Below are positions 1 through 9,841 of a DNA stretch of 64,000 nucleotides, piece by piece. The stretch comes from Bacillota bacterium. Its GTDB lineage: Bacteria > Bacillota > Sulfobacillia > Sulfobacillales > Sulfobacillaceae. The stretch covers positions 310,001 through 374,000 of the forward strand of contig JAPNUO010000001.1 in NCBI GenBank assembly GCA_026627065.1. Reading direction: 5' to 3'. The translations under genes were made by a program, and so were the position numbers. The notes beneath the pieces are model-generated. The model was not told the DNA's origin. It saw only the letters and a list, made by a program, of their open reading frames with translations, and did not search any database. Each line of letters begins with the position of its first letter. Positions within the stretch are counted from its first letter, which is position 1.

Positions 1-209
1 AACCCAGTCACGAACCCGCCCCGGTCACGGAATTCTCCGCCTTCTCCGGCGAGTGCCAGCGCCCCCCCTAGCGGGACAGGAGATTCGGTCAACAAATCCC
101 GCCCCTGAGAGACGGCGTCCCAGAGGGCTTCCGGGGTCAAGACTCCACCCGGTAAAACCACGCCCTGCCCTACCACGGCAATGGGAGAAAAGCGCGCGGG
201 CGACCTCAC
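1..209 (-). CDS. N-terminal fragment of a second ketosynthase-type polyketide/PUFA synthase protein (runs off window)
   Basis: Translating the minus strand from a GTG at 209-207 gives 69 open codons to the window edge with no stop. The N-terminus reads like the start of a beta-ketoacyl synthase: IAVVGQGVVLPGG near residues 10-22, then EALWDAVSQGRDLL. The GTG overlaps the TGA of the upstream synthase (GTGA), so the two are translationally coupled. In PUFA synthase loci the gene after PfaA-type proteins often encodes a KS-containing PfaC-like subunit, so this may be one. The missing remainder prevents a domain call. Confidence 0.7.
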   Translation of the reverse strand, partial: MRSPARFSPIAVVGQGVVLPGGVLTPEALWDAVSQGRDLLTESPVPLGGALALAGEGGEFRDRGGFVTG

Positions 210-3200
210 GGCGCCACCTCCCCTGGTTTACGCCAACTGCGGGTTTTCTCGCCGATGGCATGCATCTCCACGCCTAACAAGCGAAAGACGACGGCACCGT
301 CAGCCCCTACCGCCTCAATGTCCGCGACCAGGCGGCGACTGTCCGCACGGCGGACGTGCACGGCACATCGCACGCGTTCGCCGACGACCAAGGGCCGGCC
401 AAGTTGCATTCGCGACACTAGTGTCGGCAAGGTTCTCCGCTCTATATAGGTTAGGCCCCAGACCCCGAGCAGTTGGAACCCGCCATCCCAAGTCAGTGCG
501 GCAGTTTCAGCCTCTCCGAGACCTTGCGGTACCCGGAGATAGGCGGTAACTCCGTGCTCCGTAAAGTGTTCTAACTGTTCGATGACCGTAAAGACTCCTT
601 CGTGAAAGAGTTTCTCCGTATAGATTTCGTCTCGTGTGCAAGGCCAGGGACCTGGCGGCTGGGACTGAAGCTCTTCGTCAGCGACGATAGGCTCTGGGGT
701 ACCCAAGACAACGCGCGCTTGATACAAGGCAGTGCCCTGAAGATCGCGAATCTTCACTGGAATCGCCAACGAGTCTGGCTGCTGTCCCGGTACGCCCGAC
801 TCTACAGCCGACGCGGCCACCTCCAGGGACTCCACCCCTTCAAAAAACTGGCGCAAGCGAATTCCGCGGAGGACTTGCACATCCGTCATTTCAACGCCGG
901 ACAACTCAGGCCGGACGGCCGAGGCGGCGCGCATCATTTGCGCCATGGCCACCGTCATCGGCACCACGACCGTTGCATGAATTTTGTGGCCTTCTAAGTA
1001 TCGCCCTTGGTCCGCGCCTAAGGACCAGAAACCGATGCGGTCCCGCACTTCCCCCGCCGTCGCCCCCTCGGTAGACACCCCAACAATCCACTCAACGGCT
1101 GAAAGCCGCTGTTGCCAGCTCTTCACGCACCACTCCGCCCCCTCTTCAAGGGGAATTAAGCCTACGCCTTGCTGCAGAAAGCGTCGGCGGAGCTCCTCAG
1201 TCACCATGCCGCCATCCCAGGGGCCGCATTCCCAAGCCACGACCACCGCATCGCGGCGACGGCGCTGCTCGCTGACGGCCAGGGCGTTCAGCACCGCGTT
1301 GGCCATGGCGTAATCGCCTTGACCCGCGTTGCCGAATTGGCTGGCCACCGAAGAGATCACTGCCAGATGCGTCACTGGATCACCGGCGGTGTGTTCCAAT
1401 AACGCTTTCAGCCCCAACACTTTCGTGTCGAACACCGTACGAAAATCGTCTTCAGTTTTCTCTGGAAGGAGACGGTCGCGAATCACGCCGGCGCCATGCA
1501 GTACGGCCTGGATAGGGCCAAAGCGGCGGCGCACTTCCGCCACACCGAGACCAACTGCTTGACTGTCTCGAACATCGCAAGGGAGGTACACGACCTCCGA
1601 GCCTAGCGCCTGCAGCGCCTCCAGCGTCTCGGCAATCTCGGTCATGGCCAGGATCTCGGAGGCTCGCTCATGAACGCGCCTCGGTGTCGCCCCGCTCTCA
1701 GCGCGGCGAGCTTCTTCGGTGGCCCATGCGCGGGCTTCGGCTTGACTGTGCAATCGCGGAAAGGGTCCTTCCGGAATTATCGTGCGTCCCAGAATACCTA
1801 TCCGCAGGGGCGCCCTGCGGGCCAGCGCCTTGACAATCGCCGCCGTCACTCCTCGTGCGCCGCCGCTTACGACCAGCACGCTACCGGCCTGAAGGGGCAC
1901 CGGATCGCCATCCGGCGTGGCCTTTTCCCAAATAGGCACAACACGTGTGCCGTCATCCGCGTACGCCACGTCGGGATCCGCCCCACCCAGCAGCAGCTCT
2001 TGGGCTACCAGGCGAGCCACGGTCTGAGGGGGTAGCTGAATATCGACAGCCACGGTCTTCACCGCGACATTGGGGGCTTCCTGACCGACGGTCTTCACCA
2101 GGCCCCTTAGCCCGGCCCACGAGGCGGACTCCCCGCTCGCGGAGAGATTGAGGCCGCCGGTGTGTTCCACGGCGACAAAAAGCCGCGCTCCCTGGCTCGC
2201 CTGAGACACCAAGCGGCGTGCACAATGAAACGCCGCCAGGGGAACCTGCACGGGGTCATCGGCCCGCGACAAAACATCAGCGCCTCCGAGGTAAACAATC
2301 GCGCGGGCGTGATCCGGCACATCGTCCACCGTCCTAACCCCAATGACGGGCAATCCTTCTAGCTCCTTCAAGAGAGCTTCGGACAAGGGGCCGGCGCCGC
2401 CAACCAAGTAGAGGGGACCGTGCCGCATGGGCAAATACAGGCTGAGTCCAGAAAACGCCGCCGGTTGGTACGAGAGTGTCCAGGCTTGAATGTGCTGCGG
2501 AAGACTCTTTGATGGTGGCACCCCTTGACTCTTTTCGAGTAAAGGAGCGTTGTCAGGACGCCCCCCGATGAGGACGCTCACCACATCGCCTAAGGTGCGC
2601 AGGCGGCTCAGCACGCCGGCGTCGACCGCTTGCCCCTGCCCCAACCGGTCCGCCAGCGCCGACAGAATCTCCACCCGCTTGATGGAATCAATCCCGAGAT
2701 CCTGCTCTAAGCTCTGCTCCGGCTGCAAAATGTCGGCCGGATACCCCGTCTTGTCCGCCACGACCGCCCGCACCAGCGCCCACGCATCCGGCTCCGACGC
2801 CACCCGCTCCCCGGTATCCCGAGGGCCCTCCCGAAGCGCGGCGATTTCGCGCACCACATCGCCTAGGGTGCGCAGGCGGCTCAGCACGCCGGCATCGACC
2901 GCTTGCCCCTGCCCCAACCGGTCCGCCAGCGCGGACAGAATCTCCACCCGCTTGATGGAATCAATCCCGAGATCCTGCTCTAAGCTCTGCTCCGGCTGCA
3001 AAATGTCGGCCGGATACCCCGTCTTGTCCGCCACGACCGCCCGCACCAGCGCCCACGCATCCGGCTCCGGAGGCCAATCCACGATCTGAGCCTGCGCGGG
3101 CGGCGCACTGGCCACGGGTTCGGGTGGTTCCGACAACCCTTCCCCGACACCGTGCGGCGCAGGTTCCTTCTGGAAGGGGGAGGACGGTGCCGCCTGCGCG

Positions 3201-6200
3201 AAGGGCACGGACTTGGCGTTGGACGTCCCCACTTCACGCGGGACAGTCTCAGAAGCCCAGGCCTTGAACGTTTCTTCGGCCATTTTTAAAAATGCCTGAT
3301 GTCCCTGGCTTAGCGCATCTTGAAAAGCCAGATGAGCCTTGACGAGGGACTCTTCTATGGCGCCCTGCCAGACTGTGTCGGGGAACGCCGCTGGAGTCGG
3401 CGGCGTTTCCGGCAAACCCTGCTTTGGAAGCGATGACGCGGGGGTGGGGGATGAGACCAGAGCAGGTAACGGCGAGAAAGTCTCTAAAATTGCGGGATAG
3501 GGCTTGCCGTAGTTGCTCCCGCTAATGCGGACGGCGGCCGCGGAGGGTTCTTCCTTGAAGGAGGAAGGAACAGCATATTCCTGCCATAGCGCCAGGGGGT
3601 CAAAGGGCACGCCGCAGGTCGCTAACTCCGCCAGCGCATGGCATAACGAGAGGATCCCATCTTGCCCTGAGCGGTCTAGGGATACGGCCGCCACGCGGTC
3701 TCCTAGCGTGTGCTTCACGAGCGAGGTTAACGCAGAACCCGGGCCTACTTCGAGAAATACGCGAACGCCATCGCGGAACATGGCTTCCAGCATCGAGCGA
3801 AAGGCCACCGGCTCCGCGATTTGCTGAGCCAGTCGGTCCTTCAGGCGGGCGAGATCCGTATCGTGGCAGTCCCCCGTGACATTGCTGTACACTGGGATAG
3901 CTAACGGATTCCAGGAGATAGTGTTCAGCACTTGACGAAAAGGATCCACGGCCGCGGCCACGTGCGGTGTGTGAAAGGCCGCGCTGACGCTAAGCCGCTT
4001 ATAGGCGACATGAGAGGCCGCCAATTGGGCTTCCAAATGCTCGATCTCCGCCCGATCGCCCGCCACCACCACCTGGTCCGGCGCATTGTCCCCCGCAATC
4101 GCGATCTTCCTGCCGCTCGCTCTCACGGCGCTTTGCAGCCGTTCGCGATCGGTCATCACGGCGGTCATGGCGCCCACCTTGCCTTGGGCGGCGGCCGCCA
4201 TCAACGCGCCACGACTCCGGGCCAGCTGCATCAACGCCTCCAGGCTAATGGCGCCAGCGGCGTAAAGGGCCGTCAGTTCTCCGAAGCTATGCCCTGCAAC
4301 GGCGTCGGCCTTTAGCCCCAATTGCCACAACAACGCGACAAAGGCTGCCGAGACGGCACCAATGGCCGGTTGTGCCCACTGCGTCTCGGTCAGGCGTTGA
4401 CGCGCGTTCTCGCGGTCCGAGGCTGTCCACAACGAATGCGGGTAAAGGAGATCCAGGAGCGCCGGACCGTCGCCGAACTCGCCAGCAAGCTGGTCCAAGA
4501 CGTTTCGCACCGCGTCAAACGTGATGGCAAGGTCTCGCCCCATAAAAAGACATTGGCTGCCTTGACCGGGAAACAAAAATGCCACGCCGCCGGATCTCGA
4601 GCCTTCTCCATAATACACGCCAACCGGCCAACGAACCGGATTCCCCTTGTCAAGCTGGTTCAACCTGTCTAACGATTGCCGCAACAACTCATCCAAGCCT
4701 GTTCGGGACTGGCAGACGACAGCCAGGCGCACGGGACGGGTACTGTCAAAGTGACGCTGACATTCATAAGCAAGGGCGCTCAAAGATTGGTCCGTTCCCG
4801 CGGTTAATGCGCGGCTAATCAACGCCCGCAGGGACTGGCGACTGTCCGCCGACAAAGGAATCCATTCTGTAGAGATCGTGCGAAGTTTGGCCGAACTCCG
4901 TCTACCTCGTGCGTCGCGGTACTCTTCGAGGACCAGGTGAAAATTGCTACCGCCGAACCCAAAAGCACTGACTGCAGCCCGGCGCGGAGTGCCGGGACGA
5001 TGAATCCAGGGCCGCGCGGCCGTGTTGAGGTAAAAGGGGCTGGTTTCGATCCGCAATTGAGGATTCGGGGATTCCACTTTGATGGTCGGAGGAAGGACAC
5101 CGTGATGAAGCGCCATGACCGCTTTGAAGAGCCCGGCCGCGCCAGCCGCCGCTTTGGCATGGCCAATTTGCGATTTCACCGAGCCTAAAGCACACCACGG
5201 GCTGTCTACAGGGGTTCCATAGACTTGGGTCAGCGCTTCAAATTCGGCAGCGTCTCCTGCCGCCGTGCCCGTTCCGTGGGCTTCCAACAATTCGACCGAC
5301 CGCGGGTCGACGCCCGCCTCCCGATATGCGCGTGTCAAGGCCTTGATTTGCCCAGCGCTTTTCGGCGCGTAGATGGCGGTGCCGGCCCCATCCGACGAAC
5401 TTCCTAAGCCGCGAATCACGGCGAGAACGGGATCGCCGTCGCGCTCCGCATCCCGGAGCCGCTTAAGCGCAAAGAGCCCCACGCCTTCGCCGAGAATAGT
5501 GCCATCCGCTTGATCCGAAAATGGGCGACAATCTTCGGTCGGTGAGAGCGCTCGCGTTTTGCTGAAACACAGGTACATGAAGATGTCGTTTAACGTGTCG
5601 ACGCCCCCCGTCAGCACCAGATCGGCGCGATGCGCTTCGAGTTCCAGAATCGCCATCTCCAAGGCGGCTAAAGAGCTCGCGCAGGCCGCGTCAACCACCG
5701 CATTGGTACCCCCTAAATCAAAACGGTTGGCAATCCGGCCCGCGACGACATTGCCCAACAAGCCGGGAAAGGACGATTCTTGCCACGGCACTGAGAGCGC
5801 GCGAAAACGCTCGGAGAGTGCCTCCGCCACTTGAGGAGCCACCCCGCTCGCTTCGAGGACCCGCCGCCATTTAGGATGTTGCAGGCGTGCATTGAGCTCC
5901 AGTACGAGTTCCGTCGTGGACGCGACGCCTAGAATGACACTAACGCGATCGCGATCCAGGTCGGGGTGCTCGCGGACCAACTCGTCGAGCAAGCGCTTGG
6001 CCGCAACCAGGGCCAGCAGCTGGCTGGTGTCGGTCGCGCTAATGTTGGCGGGCGGCATTCCAAAGGCCACTGGGTCAAACACCAGAGGCGACAAGAATGC
6101 CCCGCGCCTCACATACGTCATATCTTCCGCACTCGGATCAGGATCGTAGTAATCGCTAAGAAGCCAGCGGTCCGGAGGAACATCTTCAATGAGATCGCGC

Positions 6201-6283
6201 CCCCTTAATATATCCTGCCAAAAACCCCGGTCATCGGTCGAACCCGGATACAGCACGCTAGTGCCGATGATCGCAATCTCCAC
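206..6283 (-). CDS. Type I iterative polyketide synthase, PfaA-like (KS-AT-ACP-ACP-KR-DH)
   Basis: Multidomain synthase of about 2025 residues that would build a polyketide or polyunsaturated chain from malonyl units. Domains in order: KS at about 1-450 with active Cys in DAACASS (about 201) and EAHGTGT (about 336); AT with GHSFGE (about 665); two ACPs at about 1071-1144 and 1162-1235, each with LGIDSIKRVEIL and its phosphopantetheine Ser; KR with GGARGV (about 1469) and a YAMAN active site; and a hot-dog DH-like C-terminus whose HxxxGxxxxP motif reads HKIHATVVVP (Gly to Ala). Order and the DSIK-type ACPs match PfaA of PUFA synthases. The GTG at 6283 is chosen because AGGAGG lies 9 nt upstream; an earlier ATG at 6379 lacks one. 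A heterocyst-glycolipid-type synthase is an alternative. No phosphopantetheinyl transferase or ER gene is in the window. Confidence 0.82.
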   Translation of the reverse strand: MEIAIIGTSVLYPGSTDDRGFWQDILRGRDLIEDVPPDRWLLSDYYDPDPSAEDMTYVRRGAFLSPLVFDPVAFGMPPANISATDTSQLLALVAAKRLLDELVREHPDLDRDRVSVILGVASTTELVLELNARLQHPKWRRVLEASGVAPQVAEALSERFRALSVPWQESSFPGLLGNVVAGRIANRFDLGGTNAVVDAACASSLAALEMAILELEAHRADLVLTGGVDTLNDIFMYLCFSKTRALSPTEDCRPFSDQADGTILGEGVGLFALKRLRDAERDGDPVLAVIRGLGSSSDGAGTAIYAPKSAGQIKALTRAYREAGVDPRSVELLEAHGTGTAAGDAAEFEALTQVYGTPVDSPWCALGSVKSQIGHAKAAAGAAGLFKAVMALHHGVLPPTIKVESPNPQLRIETSPFYLNTAARPWIHRPGTPRRAAVSAFGFGGSNFHLVLEEYRDARGRRSSAKLRTISTEWIPLSADSRQSLRALISRALTAGTDQSLSALAYECQRHFDSTRPVRLAVVCQSRTGLDELLRQSLDRLNQLDKGNPVRWPVGVYYGEGSRSGGVAFLFPGQGSQCLFMGRDLAITFDAVRNVLDQLAGEFGDGPALLDLLYPHSLWTASDRENARQRLTETQWAQPAIGAVSAAFVALLWQLGLKADAVAGHSFGELTALYAAGAISLEALMQLARSRGALMAAAAQGKVGAMTAVMTDRERLQSAVRASGRKIAIAGDNAPDQVVVAGDRAEIEHLEAQLAASHVAYKRLSVSAAFHTPHVAAAVDPFRQVLNTISWNPLAIPVYSNVTGDCHDTDLARLKDRLAQQIAEPVAFRSMLEAMFRDGVRVFLEVGPGSALTSLVKHTLGDRVAAVSLDRSGQDGILSLCHALAELATCGVPFDPLALWQEYAVPSSFKEEPSAAAVRISGSNYGKPYPAILETFSPLPALVSSPTPASSLPKQGLPETPPTPAAFPDTVWQGAIEESLVKAHLAFQDALSQGHQAFLKMAEETFKAWASETVPREVGTSNAKSVPFAQAAPSSPFQKEPAPHGVGEGLSEPPEPVASAPPAQAQIVDWPPEPDAWALVRAVVADKTGYPADILQPEQSLEQDLGIDSIKRVEILSALADRLGQGQAVDAGVLSRLRTLGDVVREIAALREGPRDTGERVASEPDAWALVRAVVADKTGYPADILQPEQSLEQDLGIDSIKRVEILSALADRLGQGQAVDAGVLSRLRTLGDVVSVLIGGRPDNAPLLEKSQGVPPSKSLPQHIQAWTLSYQPAAFSGLSLYLPMRHGPLYLVGGAGPLSEALLKELEGLPVIGVRTVDDVPDHARAIVYLGGADVLSRADDPVQVPLAAFHCARRLVSQASQGARLFVAVEHTGGLNLSASGESASWAGLRGLVKTVGQEAPNVAVKTVAVDIQLPPQTVARLVAQELLLGGADPDVAYADDGTRVVPIWEKATPDGDPVPLQAGSVLVVSGGARGVTAAIVKALARRAPLRIGILGRTIIPEGPFPRLHSQAEARAWATEEARRAESGATPRRVHERASEILAMTEIAETLEALQALGSEVVYLPCDVRDSQAVGLGVAEVRRRFGPIQAVLHGAGVIRDRLLPEKTEDDFRTVFDTKVLGLKALLEHTAGDPVTHLAVISSVASQFGNAGQGDYAMANAVLNALAVSEQRRRRDAVVVAWECGPWDGGMVTEELRRRFLQQGVGLIPLEEGAEWCVKSWQQRLSAVEWIVGVSTEGATAGEVRDRIGFWSLGADQGRYLEGHKIHATVVVPMTVAMAQMMRAASAVRPELSGVEMTDVQVLRGIRLRQFFEGVESLEVAASAVESGVPGQQPDSLAIPVKIRDLQGTALYQARVVLGTPEPIVADEELQSQPPGPWPCTRDEIYTEKLFHEGVFTVIEQLEHFTEHGVTAYLRVPQGLGEAETAALTWDGGFQLLGVWGLTYIERRTLPTLVSRMQLGRPLVVGERVRCAVHVRRADSRRLVADIEAVGADGAVVFRLLGVEMHAIGEKTRSWRKPGEVAP
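2579..3069. repeat. Tandem 218-bp repeat encoding duplicated acyl carrier protein domains
   Basis: Positions 2579-2796 and 2852-3069 are near-identical direct copies offset by exactly 273 bp (91 codons). By eye I count three mismatches, none changing the protein. Each copy encodes one ACP of the synthase. The pattern indicates recent in-frame duplication or gene conversion inside the coding sequence. Confidence 0.9.
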
Positions 6284-6777
6284 CGTGAAGGGCCTCCTCG
6301 CCACAGAGATGATGAATGATCCAAAGTGATGCAGACACGATGCGATTTTACGCCCAGCGGCAAGACCCAGGTGTCCCAATAGTGTCTAAGCTGTCTCAAC
6401 GTGGTCTCAGAATGGTAGAAAGGGGAACATCTAGTTGCAACCCGACGGCCTTAAAAGCGAACCATGATTCGGGCCGTTTTTCCGTACATGGGTCCATTGG
6501 TGAAGGTTTCGCGAAAAATGTGGCACGCGGCCGACCGTGAGCAGGTTCGAGGCGGTACGGCGTAGCGAGGGCGTTTTCTTACGGCGAAATAATTGAGTGG
6601 GTTCTTAACATCCAACTGGCAAGCAGTTGGGGTGTCCCAATGCAGTCGCGAAGATTTTGGCAGCGCGTGCTGAGCGTATTCACCGAATCGTCATCCAGCG
6701 AAGGATCGCCTACGCCTGCCGTACCCAGTTCCGGCAACACCCCATGTCATCTTCGGCGCGCTAGAATGCGGCCGCAA
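6284..6777. other. Intergenic region upstream of the polyketide synthase
   Basis: About 494 bp with no supportable gene. It contains the synthase ribosome binding site (6293-6298), a 7-bp inverted repeat at 6612-6630, two copies of the 11-mer GGTGTCCCAAT (6370-6380 and 6631-6641), and a weak GGCC-bounded fold near 6440-6490. The synthase promoter should lie here but I see no convincing -35/-10 pair. Confidence 0.5.
6612..6630. promoter_or_regulatory. Perfect inverted repeat, possible operator
   Basis: CCAACTG, a 5-nt spacer, then CAGTTGG form a perfect 7-bp palindrome about 330 bp upstream of the synthase start. It is not followed by a T tract, so it is not an obvious terminator. A repressor site is possible but no regulator gene sits nearby. 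Function unproven. Confidence 0.25.
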
Positions 6778-7809
6778 CTAGAGCGGCGGAAGCGCCACCC
6801 AGGCCGCGCCCCCGTTTACGGTTTTCCATAAACGGGCATTCGTCGCCAAATACCCTGTCGTAGGGCCAGCTAGCACAATCTGCTGGGGAGACGCGGGAGT
6901 CGGCAACAAGAGCCAGCGTCCTGCGGCGTCATCGTATCGATACAGCTCAACGGGGCCATTTGCCGTAGATTCTGCCAACACCCATTGGGTGTCCAGCGAC
7001 CAGTAGACGGCGCTGAGTCCGCGGTTACCGAAGAGGAACTTGGGCAAGCCTTCATTGGGCAGCCGACGTATGCTTCCCCATTGGCCAGTCGGTGTGATGG
7101 CTTGATCCGCGACGATATTCGTCCTAGGCTGGACGCCCGCCAGGGAGACCATCAGAACCGCGCCGCCAAGCGCATCCGGACGCAAGTCGACAGCCGCGAT
7201 GCCCACGGCATGCCCGGGCACATCTTCCGCCCGGCGGGTCCAATGGCGACCACCATCGGTGGTGTGGAGCACAGTCACCGCCGGTGCCTCCATGGATCCA
7301 TTGACCAGCCAGGCCTCGTCTGGGCCCGTCATGACCAAGGCATTGGGGCCGTCCCAGAGCGACAGATTCCGGACCATGACCTTCCACGTTCGGCCTCCGG
7401 TGGTTGTGTACAGAATATCGACCCACATTTGTCCAACCGCCGCGTTTTCAAATGATTCCACGAAGCCATCGTCCGCGTTATAAAAGGCGAGGGCAATGGG
7501 CACCCCCACCTGCGCTTGAGACGACGGCCGAGCCGGGCGCCACAACGCCACGCGCTACCAAGCCTTTCCGCCGTCCGTTGTCCGGAAAATCGCCACGTCC
7601 TGGTTATTCTCGGCCGCGACGACGCCAGTGGAGGGCGAGGAGAAATTGAGGGCCGACACGGTCCACGAAGAATCCTGCCCACGTCCCTGTTCTATCGACG
7701 ACATTCGCAAAGGTGGACGCGTAGCCGCGCGCGTGGCATGCCCAGGAAAGACACTAGCACCTGCCCACAATGCACACAGGATTCCACCAAGCACGGCGCG
7801 GAACCTCAT
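6778..7809 (-). pseudogene. Secreted Asp-box (BNR-like beta-propeller) protein interrupted by an in-frame amber codon
   Basis: Read from the ATG at 7809 (AGGAGG upstream) this is one 344-codon frame. It begins with a signal-peptide-like N-terminus (MRFRAVLGGILCALWAG, then an ATRAA cleavage region). Asp-box repeats TTDGGKAW, TTGGRTW and TTDGGRHW mark a sialidase/photosystem-assembly-type propeller. A single TAG at 7557-7555 falls directly after the first Asp box; the same frame continues cleanly to 6778. One C-to-T change in a CAG codon would explain it. The downstream part could restart at the GTG at 7551, but no ribosome binding site is visible. Alternatives are a base-call error or readthrough. 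Function unknown, likely extracytoplasmic. Confidence 0.65.
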
Positions 7810-8152
7810 CGTCCTCGAACCTCCTCCTGAAATCACCCTGACGATCTTAACGTGCAAAACGCGCGCAGGTGACAAAGGCGAAGCCATGGAAGACAGTGCC
7901 CCCGTGGGCGCGGAACCAAGGGATTCCGGAGGACGTGAACCGTAAACCGGAACATAAAGCCTCAGGAAAAGAGAGGGCCCGGCATCCGCCTGGCCTGGCC
8001 ACCTTTGCACGGAAGGACACCCGTGTCTCAAACGCCCTCAAAGCTTGATGGCCGAGGATCTTTTTGCCAACCTCACCGCTTGCCTACCTCGCGGGAAGAA
8101 GGCCGTCGCTCCCCGTATTTCAGTTTTGCTCCGGTATTCATGCAGACCGCCC
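7810..8152. other. Intergenic region with no recognised gene
   Basis: About 343 bp between the broken Asp-box gene and the acyl-CoA synthetase gene, both on the minus strand. Only short overlapping frames without ribosome binding sites are present. It should hold the Asp-box gene promoter; I see no clear motif and no convincing terminator for the synthetase. Confidence 0.4.
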
Positions 8153-9745
8153 TTACTCGCCGCGGATCACGCGACGCAAAATCTTTCCAATGGCGCTTTT
8201 GGGAAGAGCATCGCGAAACTCGACGATTTTCGGCCGCTTGTACGGGGCAAGATTGGCCTGAAAATGGGCTTCCATCTCTGCGAGAGTTAGTGTCACCCCG
8301 GGCTTTGGCACAATAACCGCGCGCACCGTCTCACCGCGATAGGGATCGGGCGCGCCCACCACCACCGCTTCCAAAACACCCGGGTGCCGATAGATCACCT
8401 CTTCCACCTCGCGCGGATACACATTGTAACCACTGGCAATAATGACATCTTTCAACCGGTCCACGATCGAGACGTACCCGTCGCCGTCAACTACCGCGAG
8501 ATCCCCGGTGCGCAGCCACCCTTCCGGGGTTAACGCGGCCGCAGTGTCTTCTGGCCGGCGCCAGTAGCCCTTCATGACCTGCGGCCCGCGAATCCAAAGC
8601 TCGCCCACGACACCCACGGGCACATCCACGCCCGTCTCGGGATCCACGAGGCGATATTCCGTGGAAGGGTAAGACAACCCCACGCTGCCCGGCTTCCGCG
8701 TCCCCCACAGGGGATTGGAATGTGTCACGGGCGATGCCTCGCTCAGACCGTAGCCCTCCAGAATCGCGGCGCCGGTCACCTCCTCAAACTGCGCCAAGAG
8801 CTCGACGGGCATCGGAGCGCTGCCGCTGTTGCACGAACGGATGTGCTGCACCCCATACTCGCGCAAATGCGGGACTTGCAGCAACGCCGCGTACATGGTG
8901 GGAACACCGGGCCAGGTGGTAATGCCCTCGCGGATGGCTGCTAAGACGTCGTGGATGTCAAAACGCGGAAGCAGGACCAGACATCCGCCGAGGGAGAGGG
9001 TGACGTTCATGCACACGGTCATGCCGTAGACGTGAAACAGGGGAATAACCGCCAGGCACCGCTCGGCCCCAGCTTGCAATTCCGGCATAAACGCCCGTAC
9101 CTGAAGGACGTTGGCCACCAAATTGCGGTGAGTCAGCATCGCCCCCTTCGCCTGCCCGGTGGTGCCGCCAGTGTACTGCAGCACAGCCACATCCTCCGGG
9201 CTCGCGCAAACGTCCCGGGGGAATTCGGCCGACGCCGCCGCCAAAAACGCCTCAAACTCAATGACGCCGGCTTGTTCCACCCGCCCCGCCAGGCTGACAC
9301 CCACCACCCACTCCACCCCCACCTCGCGCCGGACCGCCTCCACCCGCGGCAACACCGCATCCAGCGCAATCACGGCGCGGCACGCTGCGTCTTGCAAGAG
9401 CGCCTTGAGTTCCCGCTCAACCAAGAGCGGGTTGAGCTGGGTCACAGTGGCACCGACCAACAAGGCCGCGTAATAGCTCACGACATATTGCGGACAATTG
9501 GGCAGGATCAAGGCGATGCGATCCCCCGGTTCGAGTCCTAGATCCTGGAGGGCCCGGGCCATTCTCAGAACCCTTGACCACAATTCGCGATATGACCAGC
9601 GAAGGCGATAAAACTGGAGGGCAGGGTGCTGAGGGTAGTGTCGGACAGCCTCTTTGAGCAAGTCTTCTACCCGCCAGGGGGGGATGTCAATCGTTTTGGG
9701 AACGTGCGGAGGATAAGCGCGCTGCGACAGGAGCTCCAACCCCAT
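8153..9745 (-). CDS. Long-chain acyl-CoA synthetase (AMP-binding, FadD-like)
   Basis: Activates a carboxylic acid with ATP and CoA through an acyl-adenylate. The 530-residue protein has the P-loop YTGGTTGQAKG near residue 190, the GYGLSE adenine motif, the TGDLAVVDGDGY/DRLKD hinge region, and a C-terminal PKSAIGKILRR holding the catalytic Lys. All motifs look intact. ATG at 9745 is preferred over 9781 because GGGGAG precedes it. It sits alone on the minus strand behind the MMPL gene; chain-length preference cannot be read from sequence. A medium-chain enzyme is equally possible. Confidence 0.85.
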   Translation of the reverse strand: MGLELLSQRAYPPHVPKTIDIPPWRVEDLLKEAVRHYPQHPALQFYRLRWSYRELWSRVLRMARALQDLGLEPGDRIALILPNCPQYVVSYYAALLVGATVTQLNPLLVERELKALLQDAACRAVIALDAVLPRVEAVRREVGVEWVVGVSLAGRVEQAGVIEFEAFLAAASAEFPRDVCASPEDVAVLQYTGGTTGQAKGAMLTHRNLVANVLQVRAFMPELQAGAERCLAVIPLFHVYGMTVCMNVTLSLGGCLVLLPRFDIHDVLAAIREGITTWPGVPTMYAALLQVPHLREYGVQHIRSCNSGSAPMPVELLAQFEEVTGAAILEGYGLSEASPVTHSNPLWGTRKPGSVGLSYPSTEYRLVDPETGVDVPVGVVGELWIRGPQVMKGYWRRPEDTAAALTPEGWLRTGDLAVVDGDGYVSIVDRLKDVIIASGYNVYPREVEEVIYRHPGVLEAVVVGAPDPYRGETVRAVIVPKPGVTLTLAEMEAHFQANLAPYKRPKIVEFRDALPKSAIGKILRRVIRGE

Positions 9746-9841
9746 ACGGCTCTCCCCTTTTCTCGACCGCCACCACGCCAAAGAACCCGTTCACAATCCT
9801 ACCGTAACATATCGATTGTTCACTGGCAATTTTTTATTTTG

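Noticed and set aside
2579..3069. Direct repeats as a mobile-element signature
   Set aside because: The copies encode full ACP domains in frame and have no terminal inverted repeats or transposase.
2550..3089. 179-codon plus-strand frame with an internal repeat
   Set aside because: It is antisense to the duplicated ACP domains; its repeat only mirrors theirs and it has no ribosome binding site.
6440..6490. Terminator-like fold with a T tract on the plus strand
   Set aside because: The loop is large and there is no plus-strand gene upstream for it to terminate.
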